A DNA stretch of 64,000 nt from Sphingobacteriaceae bacterium (GTDB lineage Bacteria > Bacteroidota > Bacteroidia > Sphingobacteriales > Sphingobacteriaceae). Shown one piece after another: positions 46,546 to 55,100 of this stretch; positions within the stretch are counted from its first letter, which is position 1, and each line of letters opens with the position of its first letter. Where the stretch lies: NCBI GenBank assembly GCA_017745075.1, contig JAGIAD010000002.1:1-64000 (forward strand). Direction: 5' to 3'. The notes under the pieces were generated by a model that made no database searches, was not told where the DNA came from, and saw nothing but the letters and a program-made list of their open reading frames with translations. The position numbers and the translations under genes were made by a program.

Positions 46546-46659
46546 TGTAGGGTGGTGAAACAGGCAGACACACCTCCTTGTCTCGGTGGCGGAGAATAAT
46601 GGGAATATACCGGTAACGGTACTAACCACTCCTTGAAGGTTCGATTCCTTCCCCTACAG
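46546..46659 (+). tRNA. unusual tRNA-like RNA, copy 1 (type II body, GUC at anticodon position)
   Basis: The acceptor stem TGTAGGG/CCCTACA is perfect, with G as discriminator at 46659 and no encoded CCA. The D arm (TG-GTG-AAACAGGCAGA-CAC) is of the tRNA-Leu type. The T arm GAAGG-TTCGATT-CCTTC is canonical. The anticodon arm would be CCTCC-TTGTCTC-GGTGG, with a T-T mismatch in the middle pair and GTC (46580-46582) at the anticodon position. The variable region is about 45 bases: a GGAG/CTCC stem (46591-46594, 46629-46632) encloses a hairpin TACCG-GTAA-CGGTA. At 114 nt it is too long for a standard tRNA. It may be a real odd tRNA, a pseudogene or a non-translational RNA. Confidence 0.7.
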
Positions 46660-46734
46660 CGGCTTTAGTCCTAAGTCAAGAGTCAATTGTCTTTAATAGA
46701 CTAACGACTGCAGGCTATGGACTAATGACTAAAT
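46660..46734 (+). other. 75-base spacer between the tRNA-like RNAs, repeat-like
   Basis: The spacer is built from units such as 'agactaacgactg', 'ggactaatgact' and 'agtcaagagtcaatt', resembling the interspersed repeats at 131-170 and 45877-45915. No gene or terminator is seen, so the two RNAs are probably on one transcript. Confidence 0.55.
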
Positions 46735-46879
46735 TGTTGGGTGGTGAAATTGGCAGACACGCCTCCTTGTCTCGGTGGTGGGGAATAATGGGACAAACGC
46801 AGTTTATTGGGTTGACCACAAATTAATTTTTTGAACTGTAGCTAACTACCCCTTGAAGGTTCGACTCCTTCCCCAACAG
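46735..46879 (+). tRNA. unusual tRNA-like RNA, copy 2 (type II body, GUC at anticodon position)
   Basis: The layout is that of copy 1. The acceptor stem TGTTGGG/CCCAACA shows a compensatory change of the fourth pair (A-U to U-A). The D arm TG-GTG-AAATTGGCAGA-CAC is nearly identical to tRNA-Leu. The anticodon arm CCTCC-TTGTCTC-GGTGG is identical to copy 1. The T arm is GAAGG-TTCGACT-CCTTC with G discriminator at 46879. The variable region is larger, about 76 bases: a GGGG/CCCC stem (46780-46783, 46849-46852) where copy 1 has GGAG/CTCC, and an inner 7-bp stem GCAGTTT/GAACTGT with two G-U pairs. AATAATGGGA and CTAAC are conserved in both copies. Confidence 0.68.
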
Positions 46880-46909
46880 CATTTTTTATGAATAATAAGT
46901 TAGTTAATT

Positions 46910-46945
46910 GAGCAATCCTGGATAGGTTGCTCTTTTTATTTTTAG
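46910..46945 (+). terminator. rho-independent terminator after the tRNA-like pair
   Basis: GAGCAA-t-CCT pairs with AGG-TTGCTC around loop GGAT and is followed by TTTTTATTTTT. It closes the tRNA-like transcription unit before the LacI gene. Confidence 0.88.
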
Positions 46946-47014
46946 GCCAGTTTTTAATATCGCGTATATTTACAGATATATTATTATATTACCAGTCAAT
47001 TTTTTATTCGTTCA

Positions 47015-48040
47015 ATGCCTGTGATGAAGAAACGTGTCTCCATTAAAGATATAGCCAAACAGTTAAATATTTCCATTACTACCGTATCATTCGTAATTAA
47101 TGGAAAAGCGAGAGAGAAGAACATCAGCGAATCGCTTACTAAAAAGGTTTTAGATCTCGTTACCGAATTAAACTACCAGCCAAATGCCCTTGCTACCAGT
47201 TTGCGAACAGGCAAAACGAAAATTATCGGTTTCCTTGTGGATGATATTTCTGAGCCGTTTTTTTCGGGAATAGCACGCCGCATTGATGAAATTGCCTCGA
47301 GTTTGGGTTATAAAATTCTTTTTAGCAGTACCCGTAACGATACAGAAAAAGCCATAGAGCTTTTACAGATTTTTAAAGACAGGCATGTTGACGGTTACAT
47401 CATGGCACTACCTGAAGGTTTGGAAGAAGAAGTGAAAAAACTGATCCAAACGGATGCACCGGTGGTACTTTTCGACCGTTATGTGCAGGATGTAAAAACC
47501 GATTATGTAATTATCGATAATCAGAACAGCACTTTCCGGGCTACTGAACACCTGATAAACAACGGGTATAAGAATATAGGTTTTGTAACAATAGATACCC
47601 TTCAGCAGCAAATGGTTGATCGTTTATCGGGCTACGAAACTGCTGTAGAAAAACATAAACTTCCGGCTATTGTAAAAAAGATCAAGTATGTTAACTCGGC
47701 AGAATCGATCAAGGAAATGATTAAATTCTTTAAAAAGGAAAAGCAGCTGGATGCTGTAATTTTTGCAGCCAACTATATCTGCCTGGATGGTTTACGAACT
47801 TTCAGAAAAGAAGGTATCCACATCCATAAAGATCTTGCCGTGGTATCTTTTGATGATTTCGAAATCCTTGAATTCTGCAATCCGCCTGTTACGGCAATTG
47901 CACAACCACTTGAAGCCATAGCAGAAAACGTTATGAAAATTTTATTGAACAAGCTTAAAAAAGCGAGTAGAAATGTAGAAAGTGCACAGGTATCACTTCC
48001 AACAGTATTGAATGTAAGGGGATCAAGTGCAAAAAAATAG
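47015..48040 (+). CDS. LacI family transcriptional regulator
   Basis: This is a 341-residue regulator. The N-terminal LacI HTH and hinge helix are clear (VSIKDIAKQLNISITTVSFVINGKAREKNISESLTKKVLDLVTELNYQPNALATSLRTGKT). A periplasmic-binding-protein-like sugar domain follows (IIGFLVDDISEPFFSGIARRIDEIA, AVVSFDDFEILEFCNPPVTAIAQP). Starts at residue 1 (ATG) or residue 4 (ATG) are both possible. No sugar operon is directly adjacent; nagA is 6 kb away on the other strand. The effector is unknown. Confidence 0.93.
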   Translation: MPVMKKRVSIKDIAKQLNISITTVSFVINGKAREKNISESLTKKVLDLVTELNYQPNALATSLRTGKTKIIGFLVDDISEPFFSGIARRIDEIASSLGYKILFSSTRNDTEKAIELLQIFKDRHVDGYIMALPEGLEEEVKKLIQTDAPVVLFDRYVQDVKTDYVIIDNQNSTFRATEHLINNGYKNIGFVTIDTLQQQMVDRLSGYETAVEKHKLPAIVKKIKYVNSAESIKEMIKFFKKEKQLDAVIFAANYICLDGLRTFRKEGIHIHKDLAVVSFDDFEILEFCNPPVTAIAQPLEAIAENVMKILLNKLKKASRNVESAQVSLPTVLNVRGSSAKK

Positions 48041-48047
48041 CATAAAA

Positions 48048-48078
48048 AAAGGGAACCGATTTTTAATCAATTCCCTTT
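48048..48078. terminator. terminator between lacI-type gene and frr
   Basis: AAAGGGAA pairs with TTCCCTTT around a 15-base loop. The T-run (TTTTTTTATG) on the minus strand shows that it mainly ends the pyrH-frr transcript; it may also stop the convergent plus-strand gene. Confidence 0.8.
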
Positions 48079-48096
48079 ATCATGTTTTAATGCGGG

Positions 48097-48660
48097 TTAA
48101 ACCGTCATTACGTCTTTTTCTTTAGCTTCTGCGTGTTTATCAACTTTGATGATATAAGCATCAGTCAGTTTTTGCACTTCATTTTCGCCGGTTTTAATTT
48201 CATCGTCTGATACGCCTTCGCCTTTTAGTTTCTGGATTTTAGAATTGGCCTCTTTACGGATGTTACGCACTGTAATACGGCCTCTTTCTGCTTCTTCTTT
48301 TACTTTTCTAACTAGCTCTTTTCTGCGCTCTTCTGTTAATGGAGGTACAATCAGGCGAATCACAATACCATCGTTTTGGGGATTGATACCGATATTGGCA
48401 ACCTGAATTGCTTTTTCGATAGTGGTTAAAAGTGATTTTTCCCAAGGTTGGATTACGATTGTTCTTGCATCAGGTGTATTAATGCTTGCTACCTGTGCCA
48501 ATGCTGTAGAAGCTCCGTAATAGTCAACAAAGATACCATCCAACATACCAGCTGATGCTTTACCAGCCCTTATTTTAGTTAATTCAGCTTCACAATGATC
48601 GATCGCTTTCTCCATAGAAGATTGCGCATCCATTAATTGCAATTGTATGAGTTCGTTCAT
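48097..48660 (-). CDS. frr: ribosome recycling factor
   Basis: This is the 187-residue ribosome recycling factor, which splits post-termination ribosomes with EF-G. Family segments are clear: ELTKIRAGKASAGMLDGIFVDYYGA, IQPWEKSLLTTIEKAI and VRKVKEEAERGRITVRNIRKEAN. The length is standard. It lies 41 bases downstream of pyrH in the usual operon order. Confidence 0.97.
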   Translation of the reverse strand: MNELIQLQLMDAQSSMEKAIDHCEAELTKIRAGKASAGMLDGIFVDYYGASTALAQVASINTPDARTIVIQPWEKSLLTTIEKAIQVANIGINPQNDGIVIRLIVPPLTEERRKELVRKVKEEAERGRITVRNIRKEANSKIQKLKGEGVSDDEIKTGENEVQKLTDAYIIKVDKHAEAKEKDVMTV

Positions 48661-48701
48661 AATTGTATTTATATCTACAAAAATAATATTTTTTTTAATG
48701 C

Positions 48702-49406
48702 TTACTTCACCAGTGTACCGATTGGTTCACCACTGGCAATTTTCATGAAGTTACCATGTTTGTTCATATCAAACACAATAATTGGAAGTTGGTTTTCTTC
48801 GCATAAGGTAAAAGCCGTCATATCCATTACATTAAGGCCTTTATCATACACTTCCCTGAAAGAAATTTCGCCGTATTTTGTAGCTAAAGGATCTTTTTCC
48901 GGATCTGCGGTATAAATTCCGTCAACACGCGTTCCTTTCAAAACTACATCAGCTTTAATTTCGATTGCACGTAAAGCTGCTGCAGAATCGGTAGTGAAAT
49001 ATGGATTTCCCGTACCAGCGCCAAAAATGACTACACGGCCTTTTTCCAGGTGGCGAACAGCTCTCCTGCGGATAAAGGGCTCACAGATCTGTTCCATTTT
49101 AATTGCTGTAAGCAAACGGGTTTTGATACCAACTTTCTCTAAGGCATCTTGCAGGGCCATAGAGTTGATCACGGTTGCCAACATGCCCATGTAATCGGCC
49201 TGAGCCCTGTCCATCCCACTTTTTTCGGCGCTTAGGCCTCTAAAAATATTTCCTCCTCCAATTACGATAGCGATTTCTAAACCTTTATCGTGTACTGCTT
49301 TGATATCTTCTGCATATTGCTTAACACGATCATTATCAATACCGTATTGTTTGTCGCCCATTAGCGATTCTCCGCTAAGCTTTAGTAGGATGCGCTTGTA
49401 TTTCAT
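48702..49406 (-). CDS. pyrH: UMP kinase
   Basis: This is the 234-residue hexameric bacterial UMP kinase, which makes UDP and feeds pyrimidine nucleotide synthesis. It shows [39 protein letters not shown] and [26 protein letters not shown] box on the minus strand (49419-49412) lies 5 bases before the ATG, hinting at a nearly leaderless message. The rpsB-tsf genes, usually just upstream of pyrH, are about 7 kb away in the same orientation. Confidence 0.97.
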   Translation of the reverse strand: MKYKRILLKLSGESLMGDKQYGIDNDRVKQYAEDIKAVHDKGLEIAIVIGGGNIFRGLSAEKSGMDRAQADYMGMLATVINSMALQDALEKVGIKTRLLTAIKMEQICEPFIRRRAVRHLEKGRVVIFGAGTGNPYFTTDSAAALRAIEIKADVVLKGTRVDGIYTADPEKDPLATKYGEISFREVYDKGLNVMDMTAFTLCEENQLPIIVFDMNKHGNFMKIASGEPIGTLVK

Positions 49407-49518
49407 GACCCCAAAAATATTAACATTTTTTTAATACCGAGCTATGCTTTTTAATAATTGATGTAAATATTTAAATAGAAATAGCGGTTTAAAGAAATAG
49501 AAAGAATTTATTAAATAA

Positions 49519-49553
49519 GCTGCCCCCAAAAAGCTTTACTATTTGGGGGCAGC
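49519..49553 (-). terminator. hairpin terminator after the TonB-dependent receptor gene
   Basis: GCTGCCCCCAAA pairs with TTTGGGGGCAGC (12 bp, 11-base loop). On the minus strand it is preceded by a long T-run and followed by a T/A-rich tail. It lies 23 bases past the receptor's stop codon. Confidence 0.75.
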
Positions 49554-49576
49554 AGAAAAAAAAATTAAATTATTTA

Positions 49577-52500
49577 CTAGTTAAAGATATAACGTACGCC
49601 AAATTGGGCCTGCCAGCGCGAAATCTGGTCGGTAATATTTTTATACGTTGTGGTATATGGTACTAAATTCGCTTTATCCTGATAAGGGAAAGAATAAGTT
49701 GGTTTTCCTGATGTAGCATCTAAACCTTTATAAGCCAGCAATACGGCGGTATTATAGGTAGATAATGGGATATTTGGAGTTTGATATAAACCCCAATCGC
49801 TGTTTAACAGGTTGCCAAGGTTAATGATATCCAGTGTAAACTGAAGGGTATTTCTTTTACCTTTTGGCCCAACAAAGAAATCTTGTGCAATGTGTAAATC
49901 TGCTCTTTTAAAGTACGACATGATGGCACCGTTTCTTTTTGCAAACTCACCTCTGTGTTTACTAAGGTAGCTATCCTGATTAATATAAGCATTCAACTGG
50001 TTCCAGATCTGATCCTGGGTACGGGTATCGCCGGCAAAATCGGGAACCAGAACAATATCGCCTTTGTTACGCGGGATATAAACCAGGTCATTCGCGCCAC
50101 CATCGTTGTTGATATCACCAGATGAAACGTAACTGAATGCCCCATTATTGGCCGATTCGAAAATTAAACCAATTGTAGTAGCTGCATGTTTAAAATACTC
50201 CTTTTTATAGCTTAAAGAAGCTATAACCCTGTTTGGCTGGATGAAGTTGGTATTGGCCAGAACATCAGCATTCGCATCACCTGCAATTGTCCTTTGCGAC
50301 CAGATCGAACTTGCAGTAGAACCACCATCATTTACAGATTTAGATTGGCTGTAGGTGTAAGCTACACTTGCATTAAATCCGTTGAAAAAAGATTTTTGCA
50401 ACTGACCTGTAATGAAGTAAGAATAGCCTTTTTTAGTATTCTGCATATAAATAAACGGCGAAATAGAAGGGTTTGCCGCTGTATTACCTGTATGCGTAGA
50501 CTTGGCGTTATAACGTTGCTGCCCTTCAATTCCGGGAAGGGTGATTAAGCCTGTTGAATTGTCTGGCAATGCCGCATTTGAGAAACTTACAGCGTTAATA
50601 TCTTTGGTGTACGATGCCTCTAAAGTGGCAATGATGCCCATCGGTAATTTTTGATCAACCGCAACGTTTGTTCTCCAGATCTGTGGATATTTAAAATCTT
50701 TCGAAGCTGCATCAACCTCATAAGAAGTATTGGCCGTTGCAGTGCCCGGTGCAGGACGGTTGGCGTTTACATTCGGATTAAAGATCAAACGGGGATCGCC
50801 CGGGGTAGAAACAGTACTTGAACTAAATAATGTTCCGGTATTTGAAGCCTGGTTAGAGATCCATACATATGGTACCTGGCCGGTAAAAATTCCGGTTCCA
50901 CCACGTAGCTGCGTAGTTTTGTCACCAAAAACATCATAATTGAAGCCTACGCGGGGCGAGAACAACAACTTTTTGTTCGGGAATTTAGAAATATCTACCT
51001 GCAAACCATTTTGGAAGGTTAATGCAGCCAAATTTGGATTAGGATCCAGTTTGGTAGGGAAATAAGTATAATCGGCCCTGATACCATAAGTTAATTTAAA
51101 ATTATCGCTCACCTGGTATTTATCCTGTGCGTATAAACTTAGGTTGTACGACGACATTTTTGCGAAAGGAAATGATCCATCGGCCAATGCCGAGTTACGG
51201 TACGAATAACTTACCGCAGGCTGGTTATTGATAAAATCATCTGCTGTTTTAAAATAGTAGAGCCCGTTATAGTTTGGCGCAAAACCGTTTAAGAATTTAT
51301 TCAACTGGTTACTGGTACCAATGGTGATTTCGTGTTTACCTGCATAAATTGAGAAATCGTCAGAAAACTGGTAGATATCAGAGTTTAACAGGTTATTAGC
51401 GGTAAATACCTCATAACCAAAGCTTGTTAAGATACCGCCGTTTCCATTCCCGATATCAACCATAGGCAATTCAGAACCGTTTGAATTACGGAAATCTCTT
51501 AATGCAGAATAACCCAGCGTTAATTTGTTCGACATGTTGTTGCCGATCCTGGTATTTAACTCAACAATACCGATATTAAAGTTATTGTTGATGGTATAAC
51601 TTGAACCGAAATAAGGCATGGAGGTTGATGATGGTGAACGGCTACCATTTAATCCAGCGGGGATGCCCGAGCCACTGGCAACAACCTGTCTGTTCGATTT
51701 CAGGTAGAAATATTTTGCACTTAAGGTATTATTGGCATTGATATTCCAGTCTATTTTGGCGGTAATTTTATCGCTTTGGGTTTTATAAGGATAATTTTCA
51801 TACGGACCGGTTGAATAATTGTATTTGCTCATTAAATAGTTTGATAAACGATCTAATGTGGCCGCATCTGCTGCCGAAACATTGGCACCAGATAAACCTG
51901 GTCTTGATGCTACGAAAGAAGTTGCCGGTGTACTGATCCTTTCCTGTTCGCCCGAAACAAAGAAAAATAATTTGTCTTTAATAATCGGTCCGCCTATATT
52001 CAAACCGCGCTGGTTGTAGCTGAAATCAACAATTGGGATTTTGGTTACGCCTGCCGAGTAACCTGTTAAATCAGTACCCCTGGTGTAGTAATATGCCGAA
52101 CCCTTAAAATTATTTGTTCCGGATTTTACGATGGTATTGATACCTGCTCCGGTGAATGATCCCTGGCGCACGTCATAAGGTGCGATATCAACCTGGATCT
52201 GTTCAATCGCATCTAATGATATCGGTTGCGAGTTGGCCTGTCCGCCCAAGCTACCCGATAATCCGAACGAGTTGTTAAATAGGGCTCCATCTACCGTTAA
52301 GTTGTTGTAAGAGCCACTTCTGCCGCCAAAACTTAAACCTCCAATGGTTGTAGAGTTCGCTGATGGTGTTAATTTGGTAAAATCAGACAACGAACGGCTG
52401 ATGGTTGGTAAATTATCAATCTGCTGCCTGGTAATGGTTTCCCTTGCACCTGTGCGCGATGAGTTGATCACCTTATCCTGCGTTCCTTTTACCACTACAT

Positions 52501-52846
52501 CGGCCAGGTTTTGTGAGGTTTCGGTAAGTGAAGCATCAATCCTTAAATCTTCACCAATGGTAGTGTTCAGGTTTTCTTTAACCAGTTCGTTATAACCAAT
52601 ATAACTTATTTTAATGGTGTATGGGCCACCCACACGTACGTTTGGAAGGTTATATCTGCCATCGGCACGGGTTAGGGTCGAGTATTTTGTGCCCGATGGA
52701 ATGTGTATGGCCGTAACCGTTGCACCTGGTATTACCCCTTTCTGATCTTTAACTGTACCAATAAATGATGCAGTAGTAACACCTTGTGCGAAACCATAAA
52801 CGGTTATCACAAGCATAAATGCGAATAATAGTAGCAATTTTTTCAT
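49577..52846 (-). CDS. TonB-dependent receptor, Oar-like, with CarboxypepD_reg domain
   Basis: This is a 1089-residue outer-membrane receptor. A signal peptide (KKLLLLFAFMLVITVYGFAQ) precedes a carboxypeptidase-regulatory-like domain (ASFIGTVKDQKGVIPGATVTAIH). A plug follows (ETITRQQIDNLPTISRSLSDFTKLTPSANST...IEQIQVDIAPYDVRQGSFTGAGINTIVKSGTN) and then a 22-strand-size barrel ending in FGVRYIFN. The ligand is unknown; no SusD gene is adjacent. The track's start at 52924 adds 26 residues before the signal peptide; the ATG at 52846 is preferred. It lies 130 bases downstream of the phosphodiesterase gene. Confidence 0.92.
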   Translation of the reverse strand: MKKLLLLFAFMLVITVYGFAQGVTTASFIGTVKDQKGVIPGATVTAIHIPSGTKYSTLTRADGRYNLPNVRVGGPYTIKISYIGYNELVKENLNTTIGEDLRIDASLTETSQNLADVVVKGTQDKVINSSRTGARETITRQQIDNLPTISRSLSDFTKLTPSANSTTIGGLSFGGRSGSYNNLTVDGALFNNSFGLSGSLGGQANSQPISLDAIEQIQVDIAPYDVRQGSFTGAGINTIVKSGTNNFKGSAYYYTRGTDLTGYSAGVTKIPIVDFSYNQRGLNIGGPIIKDKLFFFVSGEQERISTPATSFVASRPGLSGANVSAADAATLDRLSNYLMSKYNYSTGPYENYPYKTQSDKITAKIDWNINANNTLSAKYFYLKSNRQVVASGSGIPAGLNGSRSPSSTSMPYFGSSYTINNNFNIGIVELNTRIGNNMSNKLTLGYSALRDFRNSNGSELPMVDIGNGNGGILTSFGYEVFTANNLLNSDIYQFSDDFSIYAGKHEITIGTSNQLNKFLNGFAPNYNGLYYFKTADDFINNQPAVSYSYRNSALADGSFPFAKMSSYNLSLYAQDKYQVSDNFKLTYGIRADYTYFPTKLDPNPNLAALTFQNGLQVDISKFPNKKLLFSPRVGFNYDVFGDKTTQLRGGTGIFTGQVPYVWISNQASNTGTLFSSSTVSTPGDPRLIFNPNVNANRPAPGTATANTSYEVDAASKDFKYPQIWRTNVAVDQKLPMGIIATLEASYTKDINAVSFSNAALPDNSTGLITLPGIEGQQRYNAKSTHTGNTAANPSISPFIYMQNTKKGYSYFITGQLQKSFFNGFNASVAYTYSQSKSVNDGGSTASSIWSQRTIAGDANADVLANTNFIQPNRVIASLSYKKEYFKHAATTIGLIFESANNGAFSYVSSGDINNDGGANDLVYIPRNKGDIVLVPDFAGDTRTQDQIWNQLNAYINQDSYLSKHRGEFAKRNGAIMSYFKRADLHIAQDFFVGPKGKRNTLQFTLDIINLGNLLNSDWGLYQTPNIPLSTYNTAVLLAYKGLDATSGKPTYSFPYQDKANLVPYTTTYKNITDQISRWQAQFGVRYIFN

Positions 52847-52976
52847 TAATTCATGTTTTTTGTTAGTAATGAAGCAATTATAATTTATTGTTACCCTTAT
52901 CGTAATAAAATTATGATATTTCATTCAATTTTCAACAAAAATACGCTGACTTAATACTGCTAATGTTTAATTTACA

Positions 52977-53939
52977 TTAATTAATTGTTAAGTGCTTGCC
53001 CTGTTCAGGAAAAATCAACTTTAAATCTTTCGATTTTTCTGAAATCAATTGCTTTTTTACCTCTTCGGCAGTTTTTTGTGGCGGTTTAGTGTGCGTAACA
53101 ATGAAAGATACTTTTTTAAAAGCTTTTGAATCAGTTAAACCTTCGAGTTTTGATAATTCACTATAGAAAAGCTTAGGTGTAAGGTGCCCGAACAGTTGTT
53201 TATCGGGCTGTTCATTTGGAAAAGAAACTTCTAAAAAGATGGCCTTTAGCTGGCCAGCATTAATCAGCGGTGCTATATTTTTCCATAAGCTGGCCAGTTT
53301 ATCTGATTTTTCAATTTCATCTGCACCGGTATCTCCAAGGTAAAGTATATAAACATCATCATGGCTGATCAGAAAAGCCGTGCTTTTATAAGGATTACCA
53401 TGGCTCAGTTCAAAAGCTTTCACTTTCATCTCTGTATCTTTCAGCGGATAAGTAGTGTTTTCAATCAATGAAAAATAAGTATACTTTTTTAGCTGTGGCT
53501 TTTCTCCTTCATTAGCAAAATTGGCCCAGGCATCCCAGGTAAAATACTTATCCCTTAAAATGTTGAGTACTGAAGGCAGGCCATAAATGTTTTTTGCTGT
53601 ATCAGCTGGAGAATTGATAATCAACCCGGCTAAATGGTCTAAATGTCCGTGTGATATCAGGTAACCTTTAATTTGCCTGCGTTGGATTTCCTCGCTGATT
53701 CCTTTCAGCGATTTCATTTTGATTGCCTTTTGGATGCCGGCATTTATGGTTCCTGCATCAAGACAGACATATTTTTCACTTCCCTCTGGTGCTATCATGT
53801 AAGATGATAAATTGCTTTCATCATCGCCACCCTTAACGCCCAGTGGAATAATGGTAAAACCCTGGTTTGTCCCCTGTGCCCATAACTTACAGGTATAAAT
53901 GGAAAACAAAATAAGTGCAGGCAGAATTCTTCTGAACAT
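52977..53939 (-). CDS. class II 3',5'-cyclic-nucleotide phosphodiesterase-like protein, exported
   Basis: This is a 320-residue protein with a signal peptide (FRRILPALILFSIYTCKLWAQ). It has a metallo-beta-lactamase fold and the motif ISHGHLDHLAGL, plus LGDTGAD and the C-terminal FIVTHTKP and FGHLTP segments. This layout is that of class II cyclic-nucleotide phosphodiesterases (PDE1/CpdP type). It would hydrolyse cNMPs in the periplasm or at the surface. An alternative is a related MBL hydrolase of other specificity. It follows nagA by 11 bases, so the two are co-transcribed. Confidence 0.83.
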   Translation of the reverse strand: MFRRILPALILFSIYTCKLWAQGTNQGFTIIPLGVKGGDDESNLSSYMIAPEGSEKYVCLDAGTINAGIQKAIKMKSLKGISEEIQRRQIKGYLISHGHLDHLAGLIINSPADTAKNIYGLPSVLNILRDKYFTWDAWANFANEGEKPQLKKYTYFSLIENTTYPLKDTEMKVKAFELSHGNPYKSTAFLISHDDVYILYLGDTGADEIEKSDKLASLWKNIAPLINAGQLKAIFLEVSFPNEQPDKQLFGHLTPKLFYSELSKLEGLTDSKAFKKVSFIVTHTKPPQKTAEEVKKQLISEKSKDLKLIFPEQGKHLTIN

Positions 53940-53950
53940 ATTGGATAAAA

Positions 53951-55042
53951 TTATACTTTCTCGCCTTTAAAAATGACCTCTTTTAAATTTATTTCATCAT
54001 CAAGTACCACCAAATTTGCCTGCGCTCCTATCGCGATCTTTGCACAAAGATTTTCAATCCCGATTAAACCGGCGGGGTATTGTGTAGCCATTTTAACGGC
54101 ATCGTTTAAGCTGATGCCGCAATGCAATACGCAGTTTTTAACAGCCTCTAGCATGGTAAGCGACGAACCTGAAAGCGTTCCATCCGGCATTACATATTTA
54201 TTTCCTTTTTGGATATGCTGGTATGGTCCGGTTGAACAGGCTGTAACGGCATCAGTGATCAGGAATAAACGTTCTTTTAATAGCTTTTGAGCAAACTTAA
54301 CCACTTCAAAATCCACATGTTGCCCATCAGCAATGATACTGGCCATAGCTTTATGGTGGCTAAAAACCGCAGTTGGAATACCGGGCTCGCGGTGATGGAT
54401 GGGGCTCATGGCATTAAAAAGATGTGTGGTGGTTTGTATGCCTTTATTGTAGGCAACTGTAGCTTCTTCAAAAGTAGCATTACTATGTCCTAAAGAAACC
54501 ACTACGCCATTATCCAGCAGGTATTGTATTACCTCATCATCCTGGAGCTCGGGTGCAATGGTCATCATTTTAATTACGCCATCGCCGAAATCGAGCAATT
54601 GTTTGATTTCATCCAGCGTGGCCTTGCGTACAAATGCCGGAACATGTGCACCCAAACGTTTTGGGTTTAAAAATGGGCCTTCTAAATGTAAGCCCAGGCA
54701 GTTTTTTGCCGAAAAGCGGTGCGCTTTAACAGTTTTGATACAAGCATTGAAGACTTCTGGTGTATTGGTAGCCAGGCAGACCAAAAAACCTGTTGTTCCT
54801 TTTTTTAGCAAATCATCTTCCATAATGGTTAACGATTCGATTGTTGGATCGGCTGAGAATAAACGCCCCCCTGAACCATAAATCTGTAAATCTATAAAAC
54901 CGGGTACGGTGATCGACTGGCTGTTAGCTGTTGTGGTTGCTGGTCTGATATTGGTAATATCGGTACGATTGATTTCAATTTCCTGGCCGCTTATTAGTGT
55001 ATCGTTATGATAATAGGAGGTATTGGGAATGATCTTGGACAT
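53951..55042 (-). CDS. nagA: N-acetylglucosamine-6-phosphate deacetylase
   Basis: This is a 363-residue amidohydrolase that deacetylates GlcNAc-6-P in amino-sugar use and cell-wall recycling. Motifs are PGFIDLQIYG, LGLHLEGPFLNPKRLGAH (metal-binding glutamate), SLGHSNA, TTHLFNAMSPIHHREPG and the catalytic aspartate in LITDAV. The usual first HxH reads DLQIYG here, as in other one-metal NagA proteins. The track's start at 55075 is extended; the ATG at 55042 (MSKIIPN) is preferred. A perfect CAAACGTTTG palindrome lies just upstream. nagB is not in the window. Confidence 0.93.
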   Translation of the reverse strand: MSKIIPNTSYYHNDTLISGQEIEINRTDITNIRPATTTANSQSITVPGFIDLQIYGSGGRLFSADPTIESLTIMEDDLLKKGTTGFLVCLATNTPEVFNACIKTVKAHRFSAKNCLGLHLEGPFLNPKRLGAHVPAFVRKATLDEIKQLLDFGDGVIKMMTIAPELQDDEVIQYLLDNGVVVSLGHSNATFEEATVAYNKGIQTTTHLFNAMSPIHHREPGIPTAVFSHHKAMASIIADGQHVDFEVVKFAQKLLKERLFLITDAVTACSTGPYQHIQKGNKYVMPDGTLSGSSLTMLEAVKNCVLHCGISLNDAVKMATQYPAGLIGIENLCAKIAIGAQANLVVLDDEINLKEVIFKGEKV

Positions 55043-55044
55043 AA

Positions 55045-55054
55045 CAAACGTTTG
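55045..55054. promoter_or_regulatory. palindrome CAAACGTTTG before nagA, candidate operator
   Basis: The 10-bp perfect palindrome has the central CpG layout of LacI-family operators and sits 2 bases before the nagA ATG. A LacI-type gene is in the window. The core AAACGTTT also occurs inside coding regions as Lys-Arg-Leu codons, so chance cannot be excluded. Confidence 0.35.
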
Positions 55055-55100
55055 AGTAAATTTAAGCTTACACAATCAAAGTTAAATATTGTAGCGATAT

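Noticed and set aside
46546-46659. tRNA-Sec (selC) as explanation for the long variable arm
   Set aside because: No TCA anticodon, the acceptor stem is 7 bp rather than 8, and the D arm is of the Leu type.
46735-46879. Group I intron in a tRNA gene
   Set aside because: The extra sequence is under 80 bases, far too short for a group I intron, and lies in the variable region rather than the anticodon loop.
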